Source: Alphaproteobacteria bacterium
GTDB taxonomy: Bacteria > Pseudomonadota > Alphaproteobacteria > Acetobacterales > Acetobacteraceae
Length of the DNA: 64,000 bases
Reading direction: 5' to 3'
Assembly (NCBI GenBank): GCA_020850755.1
Contig: JADZEB010000018.1
Location: 1-64,000 of the forward strand
How positions within the stretch are numbered: the stretch's first letter is position 1; every line of letters begins with the position of its first letter. The notes under the pieces are model-generated. The model did no database searches. It was not told the DNA's origin and saw only the letters and a list, made by a program, of their open reading frames with translations. The position numbers were made by a program, and so were the translations under genes. This document shows positions 53,587 to 60,744 of this stretch, piece after piece.

Positions 53587-54813
53587 CTAGGACGCGGCGG
53601 CGCCGCGCCTCTGCTCGGCCGCCTCGGCGCTGGCGGGCGAAGCCGCTGCGGGCGCGGTCGCGGGTGGCGGCGAAGGCGTCTCGGCGGCGGGCGCCGGTTC
53701 CGGGTGTGGCGGTTCGAGGTAGAAGGGGCTCGCCATGTAGCGGCGCAACCAGAAGCGCGTCAGGACGCCGATCGCCGCCGACACCGGCACGGCCAGCAGA
53801 ACACCAAGGAAGCCGAACACGGTGCCGCCGGCCAGGAGCGCGAACATCACCCACACCGCGTGCAGCTCGACCCGGCTGCCGACCAGCTTCGGCGCCAGCA
53901 CATAGCCTTCCAGGATCTGCCCGGCCATGAACACCGCGGCGACGATCGCCACATCCTGCCAGGCATCGAACTGGGCGATCGCCAGCCCGATCGAGGCTAC
54001 CGCCCCGGTCATGGTGCCGACATAGGGGATGAAGGACAGGATGCCGGCAGTGAGACCGACGATCAGGCCGAGCTCCAGCCCGGCGGCGGACAGGCCGATC
54101 GCGTAGAACAGGCCAAGCGTGAGCGAGCACAGAGCCTGCCCGCGCAGCCAGGCCGAGAGGATGCGGTCGATCTCGTTGGCGAGCTGCACGACGGTGGGGG
54201 CATAGACGCGCGGCACCCAGGATTCCACCTTGGCCATGATCTTCGGCCAGTCGCGCAGCAGGTAGAAGGCGACGATCGGCGTCACCACCACCAGCATCAG
54301 CACATGGACGATGGCAACACCGCTGGTCAGGAGCGTGCCCACCGCCTGTGCCACCCAGCCCACCAGCGCATTGGCCTGGTTCGCGGCCATCTGGCGCAGC
54401 CGCTGGATCGAGACGTCCGGGCCAAGCCGCTCCTCGATCGCGTCCATCACCCCCATCACATATTCCTGCAGCGCGGCGACATATTCCGGCACGCGCGAGA
54501 CCAGCAGCACGAGCTGGGCGCGGAACAGCGGGATCAGCAGCAGCACCGCGATGATGCACAGGGCGAAGAAGCCGGTCACCAGCACGATCGCCGAGGCGGT
54601 GCGCGGAATGCGCCGCTTCTCCCAGGCGGTGGCGATGGGATCGAGGAAGTAGGCCATGCCGGCGGCGGCGACAAAGGGCATGAGAACGCCGCTGAACATT
54701 TGCAGCACATAGTAGACAACCGCCAGCAGCGCCACCCAGAACAGCAGACGCTGCAGCCGCGTGCTGAGCAGCGGCTCGGGCGCCGCGGGCGGCGGCATGG
54801 CAGGTCGCGTCAT
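53587..54813 (-). CDS. AI-2E/PerM-family transporter
   Basis: A 408-residue membrane protein of the AI-2E exporter-like (PerM/YdiK) family, with eight hydrophobic segments in the usual pattern: a pair near residues 22-60, one near 65-95, the coiled periplasmic region 100-180, and the last group 195-340. AGILSFIPYVGTMTG is the family signature. The last 50 residues are a Pro/Ala-rich tail. Substrate unknown; family members have been linked to autoinducer-2 or Na+/H+ exchange. The start at 54813 overlaps the pgsA-like stop by four bases. Confidence 0.88.
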   Translation of the reverse strand: MTRPAMPPPAAPEPLLSTRLQRLLFWVALLAVVYYVLQMFSGVLMPFVAAAGMAYFLDPIATAWEKRRIPRTASAIVLVTGFFALCIIAVLLLIPLFRAQLVLLVSRVPEYVAALQEYVMGVMDAIEERLGPDVSIQRLRQMAANQANALVGWVAQAVGTLLTSGVAIVHVLMLVVVTPIVAFYLLRDWPKIMAKVESWVPRVYAPTVVQLANEIDRILSAWLRGQALCSLTLGLFYAIGLSAAGLELGLIVGLTAGILSFIPYVGTMTGAVASIGLAIAQFDAWQDVAIVAAVFMAGQILEGYVLAPKLVGSRVELHAVWVMFALLAGGTVFGFLGVLLAVPVSAAIGVLTRFWLRRYMASPFYLEPPHPEPAPAAETPSPPPATAPAAASPASAEAAEQRRGAAAS

Positions 54814-55349
54814 GTTGCAGCCCCTCCGCCGCGCAGCCAGCGCCACGTATAGGCGGCGCCGGACGCCAGCGTGGTTCCGGCGACCAATACCGCGGCGATG
54901 CCGATCGCCTGCGCGCCGATCACCCCGTAGCCGGCATCGAGCAGGGCCATCGCCGCCAGCCCGATCTGGCAGGCGGTGTTGACCTTGCTGACATAGAGCG
55001 GGTCGATGCGCGGCATCTGCCCCAGCACATAAAGAGTGAGCACGCCGCCGACGATCCAGAGGTCGCGGAAGACGACCAGGATCACCAGCCAGTCGGGCAG
55101 GCGGCCGACCGCGCCCAGCGTGACATAGACCGAGACCAGCAATGTCTTGTCGGCGATCGGATCGAGCACGGCGCCAAGCTGGCTGCGCGCGCCGAAGCTC
55201 TTCGCGATGAAGCCATCGATCGCGTCGGAAACGCCGGCGGCGACGAACAGCCAGAAGCAGAGCGCGAACTCGCCCTTGAGGATCAGCCAGACGGCCAGCG
55301 GCACCGCGCAGAGCCGCGCCAGCGTGATGGCGTTGGGCAGGGTGATCAT
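54810..55349 (-). CDS. CDP-alcohol phosphatidyltransferase (PgsA/Cls type)
   Basis: A 179-residue membrane enzyme of the CDP-alcohol phosphotransferase family. The signature is DAIDGFIAKSFGARSQLGAVLDPIADK: it keeps all Asp residues and has Lys where the consensus AR has Arg. Four to five hydrophobic segments follow. Such proteins make phosphatidylglycerol phosphate or cardiolipin. The N-terminus MITLPNAITLARLCAVP is typical, so the ATG at 55349 is used; the frame running further upstream overlaps the DUF2066 gene region. Confidence 0.88.
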   Translation of the reverse strand: MITLPNAITLARLCAVPLAVWLILKGEFALCFWLFVAAGVSDAIDGFIAKSFGARSQLGAVLDPIADKTLLVSVYVTLGAVGRLPDWLVILVVFRDLWIVGGVLTLYVLGQMPRIDPLYVSKVNTACQIGLAAMALLDAGYGVIGAQAIGIAAVLVAGTTLASGAAYTWRWLRGGGAAT

Positions 55350-55416
55350 CGCCGCGTTTCCCGCCGGCTCGCCTGGCGTATCGCGTCCACCGTCCGGGGC
55401 CTGCGCCGCCACCGCG

Positions 55417-56121
55417 TCACTCGGCGCGCTTGAGCGAGAGCCGCCAGGCCCCGCCGCTATTGGCAAGATCGAGCCCGGCCTGGGCGAGCGCCGGCACCAG
55501 CGCGGCCGCATCGCCGCTTGCCGACAATTGCAGCCGCGCGCTGGCAGCGGAAACCGAGACGATGTCGGTGTTCTGCACCTGCGGCACGCTGGCGAGGCGG
55601 CGGCGGATGTCGATCCAGTCGCGCAGCGAGGAATAGGTCGCCTCGACCTCGATCCGGCTGGCGCTGCCCGCCGCCGCACCGGAGAGCAGGGCGGCGCGCG
55701 CCCGCTCGGGGTGGAATTGCACCGTCAGCTCGGCGCTGTAGCGGGTGGCGCCGGTGCGCTCGGCATCGACCGAGAAGCTCTGGATCAGCGTCTCCAGCTC
55801 TCGCTGCGCCAGGCGCTTGAGGCGGGCCTGGTCTGGCTGCGGGGCCATCGCATCGACCAGCCGCTCCCAGGCCTGGCGCTTGCCCTGTTCGTGGGCACGT
55901 TCGCGTGCCGCGATGGCGGTCGCGGCGGTGGCATCCACAACCACCCCGCGCACGGTGAAGGGATCGTCCTGGGCGCGGGCCGGAGCGCCGGGCCAGGCCA
56001 GGCCGATGGCCAGCACCATCGCGGCGCCACCGAGAAGGGCACGCCGCGGCAAGGTGCCGCTTGCACCTCCGCTCGCCCTTGGCAGACAGGGGCATCGCTG
56101 GTGTAGTGTCTCGCGCGCCAT
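55417..56121 (-). CDS. DUF2066 family periplasmic protein
   Basis: A 234-residue secreted protein of the DUF2066 family. A long signal peptide (residues 1-48, with RRALLGGAAMVLAIGLAWPG) precedes a domain starting FTVRGVVVDATAATAIAARERA, typical of the family, with TLIQSFSVDAERTGATRYSAEL further on. The function is unknown; the gene sits next to purM or hdaA in many alphaproteobacteria, as here. It is the first gene of the leftward run and is divergent from purM. Confidence 0.85.
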   Translation of the reverse strand: MARETLHQRCPCLPRASGGASGTLPRRALLGGAAMVLAIGLAWPGAPARAQDDPFTVRGVVVDATAATAIAARERAHEQGKRQAWERLVDAMAPQPDQARLKRLAQRELETLIQSFSVDAERTGATRYSAELTVQFHPERARAALLSGAAAGSASRIEVEATYSSLRDWIDIRRRLASVPQVQNTDIVSVSAASARLQLSASGDAAALVPALAQAGLDLANSGGAWRLSLKRAE

Positions 56122-56247
56122 CGCAGCCTTTGTCCCGTCCTTCGTGCCACCGGATCGGCTTCCGGGGGATCGGGGCGAGGCAGCGTCGGTGCGACCAGTC
56201 CCTCCCCCTGCCGGCGGCGCCGGCACATTAGCCGATAGGGTGCAACC

Positions 56248-57312
56248 ATCGCCAGCCTGACCTACAAGCAAGCCGGAGTCGATATCGATGCCGGCGACGC
56301 GCTCGTCGAAGCGATCAAGCCGGCGGCGAAAGCGACGCAGCGGCCGGGCTGCATGGGGGGGCTGGGCGGCTTCGGCGCGCTGTTCGACCTGCGCGCGGCC
56401 GGCTACCAGGATCCGATCCTGGTCTCGACCACCGACGGCGTCGGCACCAAGCTCAAGATCGCGATCGAGACCGGGCGGCACGACACGATCGGCGTCGATC
56501 TTGTCGCCATGTGCGTGAACGACCTGGTCGTGCAGGGGGCCGAGCCGCTCCTGTTCCTCGACTACTACGCCATGGGCATGCTGGAGGTGGAGACGGGCCG
56601 GCGCATCATCGCCGGCATCGCCGCCGGATGCCGCGAGGCGGGCGCGGCGCTGGTGGGCGGGGAAACCGCCGAGATGCCCGGCATGTATCACGGCAACGAC
56701 TACGATCTCGCCGGCTTCGCGGTCGGTGCGGCCGAGCGCGGCACGCTCCTGCCGCGCGGCGATACCGGGCCGGGCGACGTGGTGCTGGGGCTGGCTTCCT
56801 CGGGCGTGCATTCCAACGGCTATTCGCTGGTCCGCCGCATCGTCGCCGCCGGCAATGCCGGCTGGGCCGACCCGGCCCCGTTCGAGGCGGGCGGCGTGAC
56901 CCTGGCCGAGGCGCTGCTGCGCCCGACCCGCATCTATGTGAAGCCGCTGCTGGCGCTGCATCGCGCCGGGCTGGTCAAGGCGGCGGCGCACATCACCGGC
57001 GGCGGGCTGCCCGGCAACCTGCCGCGCGTCCTGCCCGAGGGCGTGGCGGCGGCGCTCGACGTTTCCGCCTGGCCGGTGCCGCCGGTGTTCCGCTGGCTGG
57101 CCAAGACCGGTGACGTGGCACCCGAGGAGATGCTGCGCGTTTTCAACTGCGGCATCGGCATGGCGCTGATCGTCGCTGCCGACCATGTCGCGGCGGCGAC
57201 CGCGCAACTCGAAGCCGCGGGCGAGCGCGTGTTCCGGCTCGGCAGCCTAGTCGCGCAGGCGGGCGAGGCTGCGGTGCGCTTCGCCCCGATCCCCGCCGGC
57301 TGGCCGCGCTGA
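56248..57312 (+). CDS. purM: Phosphoribosylformylglycinamidine cyclo-ligase, non-standard start
   Basis: PurM (AIR synthase) closes the imidazole ring using ATP. The family N-terminus [22 protein letters not shown] is encoded from 56257, then GGFGALFDL, the phosphate-binding [14 protein letters not shown], the conserved [12 protein letters not shown] and [11 protein letters not shown]. No ATG, GTG or TTG lies in frame between the stop TAG at 56236 and the conserved region. The first ATG (56353) would delete 35 conserved residues. ATC at 56248, 7 bases after AGGG, is the best start candidate, with CTG 56257 second; either gives about 350 residues, the family norm. The stop overlaps purN by one base. 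Confidence 0.88.
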   Translation: MASLTYKQAGVDIDAGDALVEAIKPAAKATQRPGCMGGLGGFGALFDLRAAGYQDPILVSTTDGVGTKLKIAIETGRHDTIGVDLVAMCVNDLVVQGAEPLLFLDYYAMGMLEVETGRRIIAGIAAGCREAGAALVGGETAEMPGMYHGNDYDLAGFAVGAAERGTLLPRGDTGPGDVVLGLASSGVHSNGYSLVRRIVAAGNAGWADPAPFEAGGVTLAEALLRPTRIYVKPLLALHRAGLVKAAAHITGGGLPGNLPRVLPEGVAAALDVSAWPVPPVFRWLAKTGDVAPEEMLRVFNCGIGMALIVAADHVAAATAQLEAAGERVFRLGSLVAQAGEAAVRFAPIPAGWPR

Positions 57313-57992
57313 TGGGCGCATCCGCGAACGGGAACGGCGCAGGCAGGCGCCGCGTTGCCATCCTTGTCTCGGGGCGCGGCAGCAACATGGCGAGCCTGAT
57401 CGAGGCGGCGCGCAATCCCGATTATCCGGCCGAGATCGCGCTCGTGCTCAGCAACCGGCCGGGTGCCCTGGGGCTGGCGCGGGCCGAGGCCGCCGGCATC
57501 GCCACCCGCAGCGTCGACCACCGCGCCTATGGCGGGCGCGAGCCGTTCGAGGCGGCGCTGCACCAGGCGCTGCTTGATGCGCGCATCGACATCGTCTGCC
57601 TGGCCGGCTTCATGCGCCTGCTCACCGCCGGCTTCGTCGCGCGCTGGCACGACCGCATGCTGAACATCCACCCCTCGATCCTGCCGGCCTTCAAGGGGCT
57701 CGACACCCACCGCCGCGCGCTGGAAGCCGGCGTGCGCATCCATGGCTGCACCGTCCATCTGGTGCGCGCCGAGATGGATGGCGGGCCGATCGTGGCGCAG
57801 GCCGCCGTGCCGGTGCTGCCCGACGACACCGAGGACAGCCTTGCCGCGCGCGTGCTGGCCGAGGAGCACCGCATCTACCCGCTGGCGCTGGGCTTGCTGG
57901 CCGGCGGGCGGATTGCGGTGGAAGGGGAGAGGGTGCGGATCGCCGGCCATGTGCCGCCAGCCGGCCCCGCCCTGGTCAACCCGGCCGGCTGA
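57312..57992 (+). CDS. purN: Phosphoribosylglycinamide formyltransferase
   Basis: PurN transfers formyl from 10-formyl-THF to GAR. The 226-residue protein has SGRGSNMASLIEA near residue 20, the catalytic Asn-His in NIHPSILPAFKGLDTH and the catalytic Asp in GCTVHLVRAEMDGGPIVAQ, all intact. ATG 57312 shares a base with the purM stop (TGATG). The purM-purN pair is the normal order. Confidence 0.96.
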   Translation: MGASANGNGAGRRRVAILVSGRGSNMASLIEAARNPDYPAEIALVLSNRPGALGLARAEAAGIATRSVDHRAYGGREPFEAALHQALLDARIDIVCLAGFMRLLTAGFVARWHDRMLNIHPSILPAFKGLDTHRRALEAGVRIHGCTVHLVRAEMDGGPIVAQAAVPVLPDDTEDSLAARVLAEEHRIYPLALGLLAGGRIAVEGERVRIAGHVPPAGPALVNPAG

Positions 57993-58122
57993 GCCGGCTC
58001 CCCCCCCCCCGGCAACGGCGCTGCGGGGGCTTGGCGAAGCCGCCCCGGCTGCGATAGAGATGGCGGCGAACGCCCCGGCCGGTGGGCCGGGGCCACAGTC
58101 ACGCAAGGACGAGGCGATCCCG

Positions 58123-58308
58123 ATGGCGCAGCATGGTCACGGCGCGGCTACCGCAACGGCGGGACGCGCGGTCAGTCCCGCGAAGGTCTCCGAGGCCGAT
58201 TTCGTGCGCAACCGCGAGCGCGGCTGGGAAGGCTTCGTCACCTTCACCAAGATCTCGATCGTCAGCCTTGTCCTGCTGCTGGTGCTGATGGCGGTGTTCC
58301 TGGTCTAG
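58123..58308 (+). CDS. Small aa3-type cytochrome oxidase subunit IV-like protein
   Basis: A 61-residue protein with an Ala/His-rich N-terminus (MAQHGHGAATATAG), a short amphipathic part (ADFVRNRERGWEGFVTFTK) and one membrane helix (residues about 41-61, ISIVSLVLLLVLMAVFLV). This is the pattern of the bacterial aa3-type oxidase subunit IV family, whose members are tiny single-helix proteins. AAGGACGAGG precedes the ATG. The oxidase genes are not in the window. The stop TAG is in the CTAG boundary of a repeat element. Confidence 0.65.
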   Translation: MAQHGHGAATATAGRAVSPAKVSEADFVRNRERGWEGFVTFTKISIVSLVLLLVLMAVFLV

Positions 58309-58394
58309 GGCATGTTCCGTTCGGCTTCGATCAGCCGAACGGAAGTCGTGCCCGAGAAACTTAAGGTTTGCGAGCAGATCGGACGCTGCTCTAG
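58305..58394 (+). repeat. CTAG-bounded intergenic repeat, copy 4 (short form)
   Basis: A 90-bp version with CTAG at both ends (58305-58308, 58391-58394). It is nearly identical to the 9851 copy over the first hairpin (CCGTTCGGCT / AGCCGAACGG), GTCGTGCCCGAGAAACTT, GCGAGCAG, and the right end ATCGGACGCTGC. The second hairpin is mostly missing: 40 bp between two CAG triplets of the full copy are absent. It follows the small oxidase subunit, whose TAG it contains. Confidence 0.85.
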
Positions 58395-58461
58395 CCGCTG
58401 CCGGGCCGCGCGCGACGCGGCCCCCTGCCGACGCGGCCCCCTGCCCACCAGGTCACGAGAA

Positions 58462-58492
58462 AAGGCGCGGCCCGCCCGGCGGCCCGCGCCTT
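58462..58492 (-). terminator. Intrinsic terminator for ndk
   Basis: AAGGCGCGG (58462-58470) pairs with CCGCGCCTT (58484-58492). On the minus strand the stem is followed by a short T-run (TTTTCTC). It lies 51 bp after the ndk stop. Confidence 0.65.
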
Positions 58493-58542
58493 CTGTTTGG
58501 TCCGGACAGCGTTCGCCCGTGCGGGACGGGCGCCGCGTCGCC

Positions 58543-58965
58543 TCAGCCGACGATCTCGATGCCGGCGAACATGAACGCGATCTCCTTGGCCGCGTTCTCC
58601 GGGCTGTCCGAGCCGTGCGCGGCGTTGGCCTCGATGCTCTCGCCGAAATCGGCGCGGATCGTGCCCTTCTTGGCCTTGGCCGGGTCGGTGGCGCCCATGA
58701 TCTCGCGATTGTGGGCGACCGCGTTCGGGCCTTCCAGCACCTGCACCACCACCGGCCCCGAGGTCATGTAGGCGACGAGGTCGTTGTAGAATGGCCGCTC
58801 CTTGTGGACGGCGTAGAAGGCCTCGGCCTGCGCCTTGGTCAGATGGATGCGCTTCTGCGCGACGATGCGCAGGCCCGCCTCCTCGAACCGGGCGTTGATG
58901 CGGCCGGTGAGGTTGCGGCGGGTTGCATCGGGCTTGATAATCGACAGCGTGCGCTCGACGGCCAT
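58543..58965 (-). CDS. ndk: Nucleoside diphosphate kinase
   Basis: Ndk balances NTP pools by phosphate transfer through an active-site His. The 140-residue protein begins [18 protein letters not shown] and has the catalytic signature NAAHGSDS. A ribosome site (GGAAAGGG) precedes the ATG at 58965. An upstream in-frame ATG at 58992 would add nine residues and is not used. Confidence 0.97.
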   Translation of the reverse strand: MAVERTLSIIKPDATRRNLTGRINARFEEAGLRIVAQKRIHLTKAQAEAFYAVHKERPFYNDLVAYMTSGPVVVQVLEGPNAVAHNREIMGATDPAKAKKGTIRADFGESIEANAAHGSDSPENAAKEIAFMFAGIEIVG

Positions 58966-59166
58966 GATGCGGCCCTTTCCTTCAAGGATCATGCGAATAG
59001 GGGGCGGGTGGCGCGGGGGCGCCGGCCCGCATCCGGGGCGGCGGGGTTATAGACGCAGCGGGCGGCGCTGACAAACCCCTTTGGGCTGGCCTTTGGCCCC
59101 CATTCGCGCCCGCGAGCCGACATTCCCGCGTCGCCGTACAAGGCGTGGCAAGGCGGCGGTGGGATC

Positions 59167-59652
59167 TCACCTTGCTCCGGGCCTTGCTCCGGGTAGGTCG
59201 TTGCTTTCGAGTTTCCGGCGCATCTGCATGATGACGCGGTGGAATGTCTGGACGTCCTTGATCGAGAGTCCCTCGGAGAGCCAACTGATCCAGGGGGCCT
59301 GCAGCCGCATCGCGGCGTCAAAGGCTTGTCTGCCTTTCTCCGTCAGCAGGACAAGCTGCGCGCGTCGATGATGCGGATTGGCCTCGAACGCGACCAGCCC
59401 GTCGGCATGCAGGTCGTTGATGATCCGCTGCACATTCTGCCGGTTGGCGCCCAGGTCGCGGGCAAGCCACGCCACCGGCTGCGCCCGTTCGGACGCGACG
59501 ATCGCGCCAAGGATCTGCCAGCGCGCGCTGGTCAGCCCGAGCCCCGCCACCAGCCGGTCGCCGGCGGTCAGCAGCAGGCTGTTGAGCCTGAACAGGTCGA
59601 GGACGGCGCCGGACAAGGCTTCGCCGGCTGCGGTGCGCTTGGTCTTGTCCAT
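59167..59652 (-). CDS. MarR-family transcriptional regulator
   Basis: A 161-residue winged-helix regulator. The core is LTSARWQILGAIVASE, then VAWLARDLGANRQNVQRIINDLHADGLV (recognition helix, residues about 65-92) and the wing HHRRAQLVLLTEKGRQAFD. It is divergent from a small monooxygenase-like gene, with two palindromes in the 100-bp gap that are likely its operators. The ligand is unknown. Confidence 0.9.
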   Translation of the reverse strand: MDKTKRTAAGEALSGAVLDLFRLNSLLLTAGDRLVAGLGLTSARWQILGAIVASERAQPVAWLARDLGANRQNVQRIINDLHADGLVAFEANPHHRRAQLVLLTEKGRQAFDAAMRLQAPWISWLSEGLSIKDVQTFHRVIMQMRRKLESNDLPGARPGAR

Positions 59653-59671
59653 ATGTCACCATAAAACGTAT

Positions 59672-59723
59672 TTGACATGATAATGTCAAGCGTGCTACGC
59701 GTTTACGGTGTCAATATGACACC
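59672..59723. promoter_or_regulatory. Two palindromic operators and overlapping promoter, marR intergenic region
   Basis: The first palindrome is TTGACAT (59672-59678) with ATGTCAA (59683-59689), four bases apart. The second is GGTGTCA (59707-59713) with TGACACC (59717-59723), three bases apart. Both share the TGTCA/TGACA half-site. On the minus strand the first overlaps a TTGACA -35, 17 bases before TTTTAT, which could be the marR -10. These are the features of an autoregulated MarR-type control region that also governs the divergent genes. Confidence 0.75.
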
Positions 59724-59752
59724 ATAGTGACAACAGGCAAGGGGGAAAGGCC

Positions 59753-60121
59753 ATGTCCCTGCTGCGCCCTCTCGACCCGGGCTTCCCGATCGAGCGTCAA
59801 CTCGGCATCGACGCCGCCCCGGTCGTGCTGGTCAACCGGTTCACGCTCGACAAGGCGGACGCGCAGCGCTTCCTCGACATCTGGCGCGATGATGCCGCCT
59901 TCATGCAGCACCGGCCGGGCTTCATATCGACCCAGCTTCATCGCGCCATCGGCAGCAGTCCGACCTACCTCAACCACGCGCTCCGGGAATCGACAGCACA
60001 GTTCCGGGCGGCCTTCGGCGATCCCGGGTTCCAGTCCAGGCTCGCCGCCTATCCGGTGTCCGCGGTGGCCTCCCCGCACTTGCTCCGGAAGGTCGCGGCT
60101 CCGGGCGTCTGCGTCGCGTAG
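59753..60121 (+). CDS. Small monooxygenase-like protein (ABM-type ferredoxin fold)
   Basis: A 122-residue soluble protein. VLVNRFTLDKADAQRFLDIWRDDAAFMQHRPGFISTQLHRA is, in pieces, the antibiotic-biosynthesis-monooxygenase (ABM) pattern, a dimeric alpha/beta barrel used by quinone or haem-acting oxygenases and also by enzymes of unknown role. It follows the operators by 29 bp and has a GAAAGG-type ribosome site. It is likely repressed by the MarR protein. Substrate unknown. Confidence 0.75.
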   Translation: MSLLRPLDPGFPIERQLGIDAAPVVLVNRFTLDKADAQRFLDIWRDDAAFMQHRPGFISTQLHRAIGSSPTYLNHALRESTAQFRAAFGDPGFQSRLAAYPVSAVASPHLLRKVAAPGVCVA

Positions 60122-60146
60122 AGCCTGCAGGAAAGGGCCGCATGCC

Positions 60147-60593
60147 ATGCCCAGGATCATCCATCCCGTCGCCGGCGCGATCGCGATCTCGACGATAGCC
60201 ACCTTCTGGCTCTCGACCGCGCTGGTGGAGCTGTTCGGTTCCCCGAGCGCCGTCGCCGCGGTAAAGACCGCGATCCCGTGGGGCTTCCTGCTGCTCATCC
60301 CGGCGCTCGCGGCGGCAGGCGGCTCGGGCTTCGCCCTGTCGGCGGGGCGGCGCGGCGGGCTGGTCGGGGCCAAGCTCAGGCGCATGCCGCTGATCGCCGC
60401 CAACGGCATCCTGGTGCTCATACCATCGGCGCTTTTCCTTGCCTCCAAGGCGCGGCTGGCGGAGTTCGACACGAGCTTCTACGCGGCACAGGCGATCGAG
60501 CTCGTCGCCGGCGCGGCGAACATCACGCTCCTGAGCCTGAACATGCGCGACGGCTTCAGGATGAAAGGCCGTTTCCGCCGCCGCCCCGGCTGA
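60147..60593 (+). CDS. Four-helix membrane protein, unknown function
   Basis: A 148-residue protein I do not recognise beyond its shape. Four hydrophobic segments are at about 8-28, 42-62, 82-102 and 112-132. The ends are basic (MPRIIHP, and MKGRFRRRPG). It begins 25 bp after the monooxygenase-like gene and should share its transcript and MarR control. An ATG 5 bases earlier is out of frame, so 60147 is the start. Confidence 0.75.
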   Translation: MPRIIHPVAGAIAISTIATFWLSTALVELFGSPSAVAAVKTAIPWGFLLLIPALAAAGGSGFALSAGRRGGLVGAKLRRMPLIAANGILVLIPSALFLASKARLAEFDTSFYAAQAIELVAGAANITLLSLNMRDGFRMKGRFRRRPG

Positions 60594-60744
60594 TTTCCCG
60601 GCCCGGCGGCCAAGACGCCCGATCCCGAGGCATTACGGCGCACCGGGCGGGCCGGGATTGTCGGCACCCGCAGCCCGGTTGCCGTGAATGGCGCGCCTGC
60701 AGCGATGCTGGCGCGCGCCGCGCCGGCGTGATAGGCGAGCGCCC

